Shown: piece after piece, positions 42,246-51,166 of the stretch
Layout of the letters: each line of letters opens with the position of its first letter
How positions within the stretch are numbered: the stretch's first letter is position 1
Source: Luteibacter rhizovicinus DSM 16549
GTDB taxonomy: Bacteria; Pseudomonadota; Gammaproteobacteria; Xanthomonadales; Rhodanobacteraceae
Assembly: GCF_001887595.1 (NCBI RefSeq)
Contig: NZ_CP017480.1
Location: forward strand, 1,674,001-1,738,000
Length of the DNA stretch: 64,000 nucleotides
Direction of reading: 5' to 3'
Made by a program: the position numbers and the translations under genes
The notes under the pieces: model-generated
Told to the model about the DNA's origin: nothing
Databases searched by the model: none
The model's input: only the letters and a program-made list of their open reading frames with translations

Positions 42246-45200
42246 CCGGGAGTGCCGTCGCCTTTCCTGATCTTCACCCACACCTTGTACCGGCGCTTCA
42301 GCATACGGCGATGCTTGCGACGGGCGACGCGGATCTTGCGGTCGTGGTTCCACAGGTAGATCGCTGGCGTGCTCAGCAGGGTCAGCAGCTGCGACACCAG
42401 CAGGCCGCCGACGATCGCGATACCGAGCGGGCGACGCATCTCCGAACCCACGCCGAAGCCGATCGCCAGCGGCAGCGCGGCGCCCATCGCGACCAGGGTG
42501 GTCATGGTGATGGGGCGGAAGCGCACCAGTGCGGCCTGGCGGATCGCTTCCACCGGTGACATGCCGTGCTCGCGCTGCGCGACCAGCGCGAAATCGACCA
42601 TCAGGATGGCGTTCTTCTTCACGATGCCGATCAGCAACAGCACCGCGATGATCGTCATCAGCGTGAGCTGCTGCTGCGTGATCAGCATGGCGAGGAAGGC
42701 GCCCGCACCCGCGGCCGGCAGCGTCGAAATGATCGTCAATGGATGCCCGAGGCTCTCGTAGAGAATGCCGAGCACGATATAGACAGCGAGGATCGCGCCG
42801 ATCAGCAACACCATGCCGTTGGACTGGGCGTCCTTCAGGCGCTGGTTCGTGCCGGTGAAATCCATGCGTACGCCTTCGGGAAGGTTGAGCTGGCGCACCG
42901 CCTCCTCGACCATCGTGTTGCCCTTGTCCGGGGAGATCTTCGGCGCGAGGTTGTAGGTGATATCTGCCGACTCGAGCTGGTTCTGGTGGGTGATCGAGGT
43001 CGGCGTGGCCACCGGCGCGATCTTCGCCAGCGCCGACAGCGGCACCATGACGCCCGTCGCGCTCTTCACGTAGGTATTCAACAGGGCATCGGGGCTCAAG
43101 GTCTGCGCCGCGGCGGCGGTGAGCACCACCCAGTACTGGTTGATATCGGAATAGATGATCGATACCTGTCGCTGGCCAAAGGCGTTATAGAGCGCCGAAT
43201 CCACCATGCCCATGCCGACCGACAGGCGACCTGCGGCATCGCGGTCCACCTGGAGCATCTGCTGCTTGCCGACCACGTCGAAGTCGCTGCCGACATCCTT
43301 GAACTGCGGAATCGTGCGCATCTTGCGCACCAGCTTCATGACCCACGGCTGGAGATTCTCGCCGCCGGTGCTGATCAGCTGGAAGGAATACTGACCGCGG
43401 TTGCCGTTGTTGCCACCACCACCGAGGAACTGCACGGGGCTCATGAAGACCTGGACGTTGGAGATCTTCTCGTACTCCTTGCCCAGGCGCTCCATGATCT
43501 CCTTGATGGATTCCTTGCGCTCTCCGGACCCGCTGCCCTTCGGCTTGAGGTCAATGAACATCAGGCCGGTGTTGCCGACGGCCGCACCGTCGTTGCCGCT
43601 ACCAAGAATCGTATTCACGTCGGCGACGGCCGCATCGTTCTGCATGATGTCGCCGACCCGCTTGAGGCGGCGGGACATTTCATCAGGCGAGATGTTCGCG
43701 TCCGCCGTCACCTCGGCCTGCAGCATGCCGGTGTCTTCGTCAGGCATGAAGTTGCCGCCGGCGGTCTTCACCACGGCGAAGCCAAGCGCAAAGGTCGCGA
43801 TCAGAAGGATCAGCGGCTGCCAGCGCATCACTCGCCGATGCCGCATAGCCCAGTCGAGCGCGCGTTCGTACGTGTTGAGAAGGCCACGATCGAAGCGCTC
43901 GAGTGCGCGCTCCCAGCGGCTTACCTTACGATCGGCCTCGTCATGCTTGAGATACCTGGCGCACAGCGCCGGCGTCAGGGTCAGCGAGACGACGGCCGAG
44001 ATCACCACGGCGGCGGCAAGCGTTACCGAAAACTCGCGCAACAGCTTGGTGATCATGTTGTTGCCGAACAGCAGCGGCGCGAACACGGCGATCAGCGACA
44101 GCGTGATCGAAACGACGGTGAACCCGATCTCACGCACGCCCTCCAGCGAGGCTGGCATCGGCGCGGTTCCCTGCTCCATGTGGCGAACGATGTTCTCGAT
44201 CACGACGATGGCATCGTCCACGACGAAGCCGATGCACAGCACCAACGCCATGAGCGACATGGTGTTGAGCGTGTAACCGAGGATCCACATGACCACGAAC
44301 GCACCGGCCAACGAGAGCGGCACGCTGAGCGTGGCGATCAGGGTGGGCCCGAGGCGACGCAGGAAGACCATCATCACCAGCACCACCATCACGATACTGA
44401 TGAGCAGCGCGACCTTCACCTCGTGCAGGGCCGACTGGGTGGTCTGCGTGAGATCGAAGATCGGGGTGACCACGGCGTCGGCGGGCAACGAGGACTGGAA
44501 GCGCGGCAAGGCGGCGCGGATCGCCTCGGCCGTGGCGATGGAATTGGCTTCCGGTCGCTTGCTGATCTGCATGGTGACCGAGCGTTCACCCTGGAACCAT
44601 GCCGCCTGGTACTGGTCCTGCTCACCGCTGGTGACCTTGGCGATGTCGGACAGGCGGACCGGCACGTTGTTGCGCACGGCGATCAGGATGCTGGCGAAAT
44701 CCTTCGGCTCACGCAGGCCATCGTTCGCCGTCACCGTCATCTGCGTGGTGCCGTCGGACAGCACGCCCTGCGGCGAATTCACGTTGGCGGCGTTGAGCGC
44801 ATTGGAGACGTCGTTGGCGGTGAGCTGCTTGGAGGCGAGGGCGTTGGTATCCAACTCGATGCGCACGGCATGCGGCGTGCCGCCGAACACCTGCACGCGG
44901 GAGACGCCATCGATCTGCTTCACGTTGGGCATGATCAACGTATTGACCACGTCGAAGAGCTTGTCCGGCGGCATCGTCTTCGAGGTGAAGGCGACGAGCA
45001 GGACGGGAATCTGTCCGGTGTCGAACTTGAAGTACTGGGGCGGCGTGGGCATGCCGGCCGGCAGGTCGGCGGCAGCCGCGTTGATCGCGGCCTGCACGTC
45101 ACGCGCGGCGGCGTCGGTGCTGCGGTCCATGGTGAAACGGACACGCACGAAGCCCGAGCCTTCGGAGCTGTTCGAATACATCTGGTCCACGCCCGGAATC

Positions 45201-45445
45201 TGGCCGAGATGGCGTTCCAGGGGCGCGATGATCGTGGACGCCATGGTCTGCGCGTTGGCGCCCGGCATCTGGGTCTGGATGAAGACCGCCGGTACCTCGA
45301 TCGAGGGCAGCGCGGCCACGCCCAGCAGCATGTACGCGATCGCACCGGCAAGGGTCAGCCCCGCCGCAAGCAGCGACGTACCGATTGGCCGGCGAATGAA
45401 TGGTGCAAAAAAGTTCACGACACTTCCTGTGATCGCGGGAAGCAT
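42218..45445 (-). CDS. RND-family efflux permease (AcrB/MdtC-like)
   Basis: A 1075-residue inner-membrane pump with the usual 12 helices and two large periplasmic loops. The first helix is 'TSLLAAGLTLAGAIAYMLLG'; the proton-relay pair is in 'GFVVDDAIVVIENIVRHME'; 'LLLIGIVKKNAILMVDFAL' marks the second half. No adaptor or outer-membrane partner gene is next to it, so it must use partners coded elsewhere. The C-terminus 'GIAAEAAPT' and its stop are read from a REP copy, so the original end may have been replaced. Confidence 0.93.
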   Translation of the reverse strand: MLPAITGSVVNFFAPFIRRPIGTSLLAAGLTLAGAIAYMLLGVAALPSIEVPAVFIQTQMPGANAQTMASTIIAPLERHLGQIPGVDQMYSNSSEGSGFVRVRFTMDRSTDAAARDVQAAINAAAADLPAGMPTPPQYFKFDTGQIPVLLVAFTSKTMPPDKLFDVVNTLIMPNVKQIDGVSRVQVFGGTPHAVRIELDTNALASKQLTANDVSNALNAANVNSPQGVLSDGTTQMTVTANDGLREPKDFASILIAVRNNVPVRLSDIAKVTSGEQDQYQAAWFQGERSVTMQISKRPEANSIATAEAIRAALPRFQSSLPADAVVTPIFDLTQTTQSALHEVKVALLISIVMVVLVMMVFLRRLGPTLIATLSVPLSLAGAFVVMWILGYTLNTMSLMALVLCIGFVVDDAIVVIENIVRHMEQGTAPMPASLEGVREIGFTVVSITLSLIAVFAPLLFGNNMITKLLREFSVTLAAAVVISAVVSLTLTPALCARYLKHDEADRKVSRWERALERFDRGLLNTYERALDWAMRHRRVMRWQPLILLIATFALGFAVVKTAGGNFMPDEDTGMLQAEVTADANISPDEMSRRLKRVGDIMQNDAAVADVNTILGSGNDGAAVGNTGLMFIDLKPKGSGSGERKESIKEIMERLGKEYEKISNVQVFMSPVQFLGGGGNNGNRGQYSFQLISTGGENLQPWVMKLVRKMRTIPQFKDVGSDFDVVGKQQMLQVDRDAAGRLSVGMGMVDSALYNAFGQRQVSIIYSDINQYWVVLTAAAAQTLSPDALLNTYVKSATGVMVPLSALAKIAPVATPTSITHQNQLESADITYNLAPKISPDKGNTMVEEAVRQLNLPEGVRMDFTGTNQRLKDAQSNGMVLLIGAILAVYIVLGILYESLGHPLTIISTLPAAGAGAFLAMLITQQQLTLMTIIAVLLLIGIVKKNAILMVDFALVAQREHGMSPVEAIRQAALVRFRPITMTTLVAMGAALPLAIGFGVGSEMRRPLGIAIVGGLLVSQLLTLLSTPAIYLWNHDRKIRVARRKHRRMLKRRYKVWVKIRKGDGTPGIAAEAAPT

Positions 45446-45535
45446 ACCCGCGCCCGTGGACTTTATGACGTCAGAGCGTCGGCGTCGCGTGTGCCTTTAG
45501 TCGGGGCCCTGCCGGAAGGCAGGGGTGTCGCGTTC

Positions 45536-45553
45536 ATTTGTATCGAGACAAAT
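45536..45553. promoter_or_regulatory. Inverted repeat upstream of the RND permease
   Basis: ATTTGT (45536-45541) and ACAAAT (45548-45553) with a six-base gap, about 90 bp upstream of the start codon. It has the size of a TetR-type operator. A CCCTGCC-GGAA-GGCAGGG hairpin lies beside it (45507-45524). No regulator is assigned. Confidence 0.35.
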
Positions 45554-45562
45554 CTCTGGGGA

Positions 45563-45648
45563 ATCGCCGATGAATCGGCTCCCACATAAAAGCCGCCACC
45601 TTGCAGAGTTCAGGCAGGTCTTGTGTGGGAGCCGATTCATCGGCGATG
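45563..45648. repeat. REP-like inverted pair
   Basis: A minus copy (45563-45586) and a plus copy (45623-45647) between the end of the BtuB gene and the start region of the RND permease. Confidence 0.87.
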
Positions 45649-45657
45649 GGTATTGCC

Positions 45658-47541
45658 TCAACGCGCCGGCGAATACCGCACGGTCAGGTAATACGTCCGC
45701 CCGAGCTGGTTGTAGTAAGCCGCCGTCTCATAGTGGCGATCGAATGCGTTGGCCAGACGACCCTGCACGCTCCAGTCGCTGTCCACGTGCCAGGTGGCGC
45801 GCACGTCGGCGGTGGTGTAACCGCCCAGGCGGGTGGTGTTGGCCGCGTCGTCGTAGCTGTAGCCCGCCGAATAGACCGAGCCGCCGACGGTGAAGGCGCC
45901 GAGGTCGCGGTCGACATCGAGTCGGGCCGTGCGCTTCGGGCGGCGGGCGAGCAGGTTGTTGTACTCGTCGCCGCTGTCACGGTCCTTCGGCTGCTGCAGG
46001 GTGCCGTAGGCACGCAGGTGCCAGCCGTCCACGTCCGCGCCCAGCTGTCCTTCCAGCCCGCGGATGCGCGCCTTGCTGACGTTGATCGGCAGGAAATTCG
46101 CATCGAAGCCGATCAGGTCGCTCACGCGCGTCTGGTAGGCGTTGACCGCCCAGTTCCAGATGCCCGGACGAGCCGACAAGCCGATCTCGGCGGTACGCGA
46201 CTTCTCCGGGCTCAGGTTCACCGGCGCGCCGTACGGGTAGTACTCGTCATTGAAGGTCGGCGCGTGGAACGCGGTGCCGTAGGAGGCGGTGACCTTCATG
46301 CCGTTGTCGAAACGGAAACCGTACGCGGCCTGGCCGGTGGTGTGGTTGCCGAACTGGTTGTTGTGGTCGTGACGCGCCGAAAGCTGGATCTCGTTGGCGC
46401 CGAAGACGCCCTGGTACAGCGCGAACACGCCCGTGTTCTCACGCGTGTCCTTGAGGTAATCCGTATCGCTCTTCAGCTTTTCCTGCTGGTAGTCCACGCC
46501 GACGCTCAGGGTCTGGCCCGGGGCGAGGGTGACATCGTTCTGCCAGGAGGCCTGGTTGCGCTTGGAATACAGATAGCCCACGCGTGCCTTGTCGACGCCG
46601 TAGTTCACGAAGTCCAGGGTCTTGTCGGCGCCGTTGAGGTAGTTGTCGGCGCGGTCCTGGTTCTGGCCCAGGCTGATCGACATGCGCCAGTTTTCCAGGG
46701 CGTTGAAGGCGAGCTTGGCGCCGGCGACCTGCTGGGTGCGGCGGGTCAGGTTCTGGAAGTCGCCGTCGTATTCGATGTCGCCCTTGCTGCGCAGCCAGCT
46801 GCCGGTGAGCTCCGTGCCGTCGTCCCAGCGGTAGCCGCCGGAGAGCGCGCCGTTGTACGTGCGGTAGGCGTCGTGGTCGGGCTCGTTGGTGAAGCAGCCC
46901 TTGAACACGTCGCCCGCGCCAACGCGGCAGGCATTGATGCCGGAGGTGTACTGGCCGCCGAGGCTGGCGTTGTACCAGCTGTGCTGGGTACCACCCGAGA
47001 GACCGAACTGGCCGTCGGTGTAGCCATGGCTGCCGCCGGTGACCGAGAGCGACGGGGTCGGCGCTTCGCCGGCCTGGCCGTGGCGGGTGAAGATCTGGAT
47101 GACGCCGCCGATGGCGTCCGAGCCATAAAGGCTGGACTGCGGGCCACGGACGATCTCGATGTGATCGATCTGGTCGACGGGCAGCTGCTCGTAGGCCGGG
47201 ATGCCGGCGCCGACCGTGCCGACGCGCACGCCGTCCAGCAGGACCAGGGTGTGCGAGGAGTTGGTGCCGCGCATGAACAGCGAGGTCTGCTGGCCGATAC
47301 CGCCCGAGTTGGCGATGACCACGCCCGGCAGGCCGGTGAGCAGGTCCTGCACGCTGACCGGCTGCAGGCGCTCGATATCCTCGCGGGTGATCAGCGTGAC
47401 CGGGGCGAGCACTTCATCCAGCGGCGTCGCTGCGCGGTTGGCGGTAACCACCACCGGGTCGAGCCGGTCGGCAGGAGCATCGGCCGCGTGGGCGGCGGCG
47501 ATGGACGACAGCAGGGCCATCGCGAGCAGGGTCTTCTTCAT
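45658..47541 (-). CDS. btuB: BtuB-like TonB-dependent cobalamin receptor
   Basis: A 627-residue outer-membrane receptor. Signal peptide at residues 1-19, TonB box near 'LDPVVVTANR' (residue 28), plug domain with 'LPGVVIANSGGIGQQTSLF' and 'IEIVRGPQSSLYGSDAIGGV', then a 22-stranded barrel ending 'YLTVRYSPAR'. The cobalamin riboswitch just upstream supports vitamin B12 or a cobinamide as the substrate. No BtuCDF genes follow in the window. Confidence 0.93.
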   Translation of the reverse strand: MKKTLLAMALLSSIAAAHAADAPADRLDPVVVTANRAATPLDEVLAPVTLITREDIERLQPVSVQDLLTGLPGVVIANSGGIGQQTSLFMRGTNSSHTLVLLDGVRVGTVGAGIPAYEQLPVDQIDHIEIVRGPQSSLYGSDAIGGVIQIFTRHGQAGEAPTPSLSVTGGSHGYTDGQFGLSGGTQHSWYNASLGGQYTSGINACRVGAGDVFKGCFTNEPDHDAYRTYNGALSGGYRWDDGTELTGSWLRSKGDIEYDGDFQNLTRRTQQVAGAKLAFNALENWRMSISLGQNQDRADNYLNGADKTLDFVNYGVDKARVGYLYSKRNQASWQNDVTLAPGQTLSVGVDYQQEKLKSDTDYLKDTRENTGVFALYQGVFGANEIQLSARHDHNNQFGNHTTGQAAYGFRFDNGMKVTASYGTAFHAPTFNDEYYPYGAPVNLSPEKSRTAEIGLSARPGIWNWAVNAYQTRVSDLIGFDANFLPINVSKARIRGLEGQLGADVDGWHLRAYGTLQQPKDRDSGDEYNNLLARRPKRTARLDVDRDLGAFTVGGSVYSAGYSYDDAANTTRLGGYTTADVRATWHVDSDWSVQGRLANAFDRHYETAAYYNQLGRTYYLTVRYSPAR

Positions 47542-47663
47542 GGAGCCGTTTCCTTAGTGCATCGCTAGAGGCGACACGGAGGACAAACGGCGAACGGCAT
47601 GCGGGCACGGATCGACCCGGAACGCTGTCCGGATTCGCCCTCCGCGAATCGCCCAACAGAAAA

Positions 47664-47686
47664 CGCCCCGCGATAGTCGCGAGGCG
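47664..47686 (-). terminator. Riboswitch-controlled intrinsic terminator
   Basis: On the minus strand CGCCTCGCG, a five-base loop and CGCGGGGCG form a stem followed by TTTT, between the aptamer and btuB. This is the likely OFF-state structure of the riboswitch. Confidence 0.7.
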
Positions 47687-47692
47687 AATGCA

Positions 47693-47900
47693 TCGGGCCG
47701 GTCTCCGGACTTGCGTCAGCCACCTGCCGTGGCGGGACCCGGCGCCTTCCCGCTTGCGCAGTGGCGTTTGGCCGGTTCCCGTAAAGACCTTCAGGCCTTC
47801 CTGTCGCTTACCGTTGCGGGGGCAGTGCCGGAATAGTCGCGAGGCGACGCACCGGCTTCCCGTTTCATCCTTTCCAGCGACCGCCGGTCGGGACACCCGA
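47693..47900 (-). ncRNA. Cobalamin riboswitch aptamer
   Basis: Read on the minus strand, conserved parts occur in order: 'GAAACGGGAAGCCGGTGCG', 'GGCACTGCCCCCGCAACGG', 'GGGAAGGC' and the closing 'AGTCCGGAGACCGGCCCGA'. TCGGG at the start pairs with CCCGA at the end as P1. It lies about 150 bases upstream of btuB. When B12 binds, transcription should stop at the terminator downstream. Confidence 0.92.
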
Positions 47901-47961
47901 ACGGCGCCACTCTAGCGGGCCGCCGGGTCCATGTCACGCGGATTTAACAACTGGGCCGGCG

Positions 47962-49107
47962 TCAGCCGACGACGCGCACGCCACCGATCCAGGTCTCGAC
48001 GACCTCGTGGTTGTCATCCATGACGACCAGGTCGGCGCGATAGCCGGCGGCAATGTGGCCGTGGGTGGCACCGAGGCCGAGGAAGGCGGCCGGGTAGGTC
48101 GAGGCCATGCGCGCGGCCTCGTCGTAAGGCACGCCGACCATGTTGATCGTGTTGCGCACGGCCGTGGCCATGTCCAGCGCCGAGCCGGCCAGGGTGCCGT
48201 CGGCGGTCTGGCAGACGCCGTCCTTCACCGTGATGGTCTCGCCCTTGAGCACGAAGGTCGGATCGTCCGAGCCGACCGGCGGCATGGCGTCGGTGACCAG
48301 CATCATCTTCTCGCGCGCCTTCGCCGCGATGGCGACGCGCAGCGAGGCCGGATGCACGTGGTGGCCGTCGACGATCAGGCCGCACCAGCTGGCCGGGTCT
48401 TCGAGCGCCGCGCCGACCACGCCGGGTTCGCGGCTGGTGAACGGGGTCATCGCGTTGAACAGGTGCGTGAAGCCGCGGATCCCCGTGGCCAGCGCGTTGC
48501 GCGTGGTGTCGTAGTCCGCCGCGGTGTGCCCGGCGGCGACTATCACGCCGTTGGCGACCAGCTCCTGCAGGACGGCGGCGCTGGCCCGTTCCGGCGCGAG
48601 GGTGAGCAGGGTCACGCCACCGTGGCGGCGCGCGACCATCGCCACATCGCTTGCATCGGCGATGCGGAACTTGGCCGGATCGTGCACGCCCTTGCGCTCG
48701 GGGGCGATGAACGGACCTTCGAGATGGATGCCGAGCACGCCCGGCACGCCCTGGGCGACCGCCTCGTTCACCGCATCGATGGCCTTGGCCATGACCTCGA
48801 CATCGTCGCTGATCAGGGTGGGCAGGAAGCCGGTGGTGCCGAACTTCGCGTGCGCCTCGCCGATCGTGCGGATGGCCTCGACGGTGGGCGCGTCGTTGAA
48901 CAGCACGCCGCCACCGCCGTTGACCTGGCAGTCGATGAAGCCCGGCAGCAGGCTGCGGCCACCCAGGTCGTGGCGTTCCGCGGCACGCACGCGCGGATCG
49001 GAAGGCAGCGCGAGCCCGGTGATCTTTCCGTCGTCGATGAGGACGGCGAAACCACCCTGGAATCCGTTATCGGTAAGGACGCGACCGTTGACGAGGGCGA
49101 TGGTCAT
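47962..49107 (-). CDS. nagA: N-acetylglucosamine-6-phosphate deacetylase
   Basis: A 381-residue amidohydrolase that converts GlcNAc-6-P to glucosamine-6-P in the cytoplasm. Motifs: 'PGFIDCQVNGGGGVLFND', 'HLEGPFI' (metal Glu), 'AGHTAADYD' and 'FTHLFNAMTPF' (metal His residues) and 'LVTDAMPPVG' (catalytic Asp). It lies 18 bp after the SIS-domain gene and is the last gene of the nag operon. Confidence 0.95.
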   Translation of the reverse strand: MTIALVNGRVLTDNGFQGGFAVLIDDGKITGLALPSDPRVRAAERHDLGGRSLLPGFIDCQVNGGGGVLFNDAPTVEAIRTIGEAHAKFGTTGFLPTLISDDVEVMAKAIDAVNEAVAQGVPGVLGIHLEGPFIAPERKGVHDPAKFRIADASDVAMVARRHGGVTLLTLAPERASAAVLQELVANGVIVAAGHTAADYDTTRNALATGIRGFTHLFNAMTPFTSREPGVVGAALEDPASWCGLIVDGHHVHPASLRVAIAAKAREKMMLVTDAMPPVGSDDPTFVLKGETITVKDGVCQTADGTLAGSALDMATAVRNTINMVGVPYDEAARMASTYPAAFLGLGATHGHIAAGYRADLVVMDDNHEVVETWIGGVRVVG

Positions 49108-49125
49108 ACGAGGAAACTCCGTAGA

Positions 49126-50160
49126 TCAGACGGTTTCCGTCACCTTGTTCAGGTGCGGCGGGACGTCGGGATTGAAGCCACGGCGCAGCGCGAGGGCGGC
49201 GGTGGCGCGATAGAAGCTCTGCACGGTGACCAGCACCGCGGCGATCGGCGCGGTGGCGACCAGCGGAAGGATGTCCTCGCCCGTGGCGCCCGGCGCCGCG
49301 ACCCAGACCTTGGCACCACGCTTACGGAACTCGGCGGCCACGTCGAGCACGCCGGGCAGCGTGTCGTCGTTCTGCGCGAAGAACAGCACCGGGAAGTGCG
49401 GGCCGACCAGGGCCATGGGGCCATGCTTCACTTCGGCCGCGCTGAAGGCCTCGGCGTGCAGGCCGCAGGTTTCCTTGAACTTGAGCGCTGCCTCGAGGGC
49501 GCCGGCGAAGCCGAAGCCGCGGCCGACGACGAACAGGTTGTGCGCGTCGACCAGGCCGTCGGTCAGTGCCGACCAGTCGGCATCCCAACCGTGGCGAAGC
49601 TGGGCGGGCAACGCGGTGAGGGCATCGGCGATCTCGGCCTTGCCACTCCAGCGCGCCGCGATGTGCAGGATGGCGAACAGCGCGCCGAGGTAGCTCTTGG
49701 TCGCCGCGACACTGGTTTCCGGGCCGGCATGCAGCGGCACGACCACGTCGGCCACAGCGGCCAGCGGCGAATCGACCACGTTGACCAGGGCGACCACGTA
49801 GGCGCCGGCCTTCTTCGCGGCCTCGGCATTGCGCACCAGGTCGGGGCTCTTGCCCGACTGCGAAATGGCGACATAAAGCGCGCCATCGAGGCGCTGCGCG
49901 GCGTGGTAGATCGAGGTGACCGAGGGCGAGGCCGAGGCGGTGACGACACCGAGCTGGGTTTCGAACACGTACTTGGCGTACATCGCCGCGTGATCCGAGC
50001 TGCCGCGTGCGCAGGTGATCACCATGCGCGGTGGCGTGGCGCGCAGGCGTTCCGCCAGGGCACCGATCACGGCTTCGTTGTTGGCGAGTTGCCGCTCGAC
50101 GACCTCGGCGGTCTCGTGCGCTTCGCGGAACATCAGGGTGTCTTGCGGCTGGATCGTCAT
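49126..50160 (-). CDS. SIS-domain glucosamine-6-phosphate deaminase/isomerase (NagB-II type)
   Basis: A 344-residue protein with two SIS domains, like the isomerase half of GlmS but without its glutamine amidotransferase domain. 'CARGSSDHAAMYAKYVFE' and 'ISQSGKSPDLVRNAEAAKK' are sugar-phosphate loops. Between nagA and the GntR regulator, it is probably the alternative NagB-II deaminase that turns glucosamine-6-P into fructose-6-P and ammonia, as proposed in Xanthomonas and Shewanella. No classical NagB is present. Confidence 0.85.
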   Translation of the reverse strand: MTIQPQDTLMFREAHETAEVVERQLANNEAVIGALAERLRATPPRMVITCARGSSDHAAMYAKYVFETQLGVVTASASPSVTSIYHAAQRLDGALYVAISQSGKSPDLVRNAEAAKKAGAYVVALVNVVDSPLAAVADVVVPLHAGPETSVAATKSYLGALFAILHIAARWSGKAEIADALTALPAQLRHGWDADWSALTDGLVDAHNLFVVGRGFGFAGALEAALKFKETCGLHAEAFSAAEVKHGPMALVGPHFPVLFFAQNDDTLPGVLDVAAEFRKRGAKVWVAAPGATGEDILPLVATAPIAAVLVTVQSFYRATAALALRRGFNPDVPPHLNKVTETV

Positions 50161-50175
50161 GGTCTGGTTGGCTCG

Positions 50176-50928
50176 TTAGTCGCTTTGCAGTTCGGCGACG
50201 AAGTCATAGATGTCCCCGCGATACCAGGAACAGGTGAATTCGACGATCCGGCCGTCGTCGAGAAAGCTGCGGCGTTCGATGCTGAGACCCGCGCTGCCCG
50301 CGCTCAGGCGGAGCAAGCGGGTCTGCGCCGGACCGAGGACCACGGCGCGCAGCCGCTGCAAGGCACGCAGCGGGCGATTGCCCAGCTTGTCCAGGGCCTC
50401 GTAGAGCGAGTCCTCGACCAGGTTCGGGTCCGGCAGGAGCGACAGCGGCACGGCGCTGCGCTCGATGGCCAGGGGCTCGTCGCCGGCGTAGCGCAGACGA
50501 TGCAGGCGGACGACCTGGGTGCCCGGCGACAGGTTCATCGCCATGGATTCTTCGGGGGTGACTTCGCCGATCGCGCGCTCGAAGAACTCCGACCGCGGGT
50601 TGAGGCCGCGCGCCCGGAGATCTTCGGTGAAGCTGGTCATCCGCGAAAGCGGCTTGACGATGCGCTCGGAGACGAAGGTACCGGCGCCGTGACGCTGTGT
50701 GAGCAGGCCGTCTTCGACCAGGCCACCGATGGCCTTGCGCACGGTGACCCGGGACAGGGTGAGGGCCCGGGCCAGGTCGCGTTCGCTGGGCAGTGCGTGG
50801 CCGACCTGCACCTCGCCATTCTCGATCACGTTCCGGATGGCCCGGCGCAGGCGCATGTACGCCAGCGGCAGCCGGGCGGCCGGGTCGTGTTGCAGGCGCT
50901 GGTATTCGGCGACGAGGGCGATTTCCAT
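50176..50928 (-). CDS. nagR: GntR/HutC-family regulator of the nag operon
   Basis: A 250-residue regulator with an N-terminal winged helix ('HALPSERDLARALTLSRVTV', residues about 44-63) and a UTRA ligand domain. The start at 50928 is chosen because the upstream extension (open to 51063) is not like the family; the AGGA in front is closer than usual. It is first in the nag operon and probably senses GlcNAc-6-P or glucosamine-6-P. In Xanthomonas the equivalent is often called NagQ. Confidence 0.85.
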   Translation of the reverse strand: MEIALVAEYQRLQHDPAARLPLAYMRLRRAIRNVIENGEVQVGHALPSERDLARALTLSRVTVRKAIGGLVEDGLLTQRHGAGTFVSERIVKPLSRMTSFTEDLRARGLNPRSEFFERAIGEVTPEESMAMNLSPGTQVVRLHRLRYAGDEPLAIERSAVPLSLLPDPNLVEDSLYEALDKLGNRPLRALQRLRAVVLGPAQTRLLRLSAGSAGLSIERRSFLDDGRIVEFTCSWYRGDIYDFVAELQSD

Positions 50929-51030
50929 TTCCTGAAGATACCAATACCCGACCACTGGGGCAAGCGCGTGCAAGTTCGCGCATACCACCGCCGGATTCAA
51001 ACAGTCGTTTGCACGATCCAAATAGCCAAT

Positions 51031-51042
51031 GGAAACGTTTCC
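51031..51042. promoter_or_regulatory. Palindrome GGAAACGTTTCC, LacI-type operator
   Basis: A perfect 12-bp palindrome between the divergent nagR and zwf genes. The AAACGTTT core is typical for LacI-family proteins such as FruR/Cra or CcpA, and the same eight bases recur at 60506-60513 upstream of glk. Confidence 0.6.
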
Positions 51043-51086
51043 GTTGAGCAATCGTGCGGTCAAAGGCGGCGAAACGCCGCGGCGAT

Positions 51087-51125
51087 TGGTACGGGGCTGG
51101 TATGACCTGGTATGTCACTGGTACG
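51087..51125 (+). promoter_or_regulatory. Four phased TGGTA(T/C)G repeats, candidate GntR operator array
   Basis: TGGTACG at 51087, TGGTATG at 51098 and 51108, and TGGTACG at 51119 are spaced 11, 10 and 11 bp. TGGTATGACC resembles GntR/HutC half sites such as the DasR/NagR box. They lie 40-80 bp before the zwf start and may let the nag regulator control the Entner-Doudoroff genes. Confidence 0.55.
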
Positions 51126-51166
51126 ATCCGGTGGCATCTTCCCTCGACGTTGAACAGGCCACTGTC

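Noticed and set aside
42566..45589. A 1007-codon open frame antisense to the RND permease
   Set aside because: It is the mirror of a well-supported RND gene; the translation is rich in His, Arg, Asp and Gly without domains, as expected for an antisense frame in GC-rich DNA.
48007..51105. A 1032-codon open frame antisense to the nag operon
   Set aside because: It runs through three genes with clear family motifs and shows none itself.
51029..51166. N-terminal extension of zwf
   Set aside because: These 46 codons cover the operator repeats and do not resemble glucose-6-phosphate dehydrogenases; the GTG at 51167 fits the family start.
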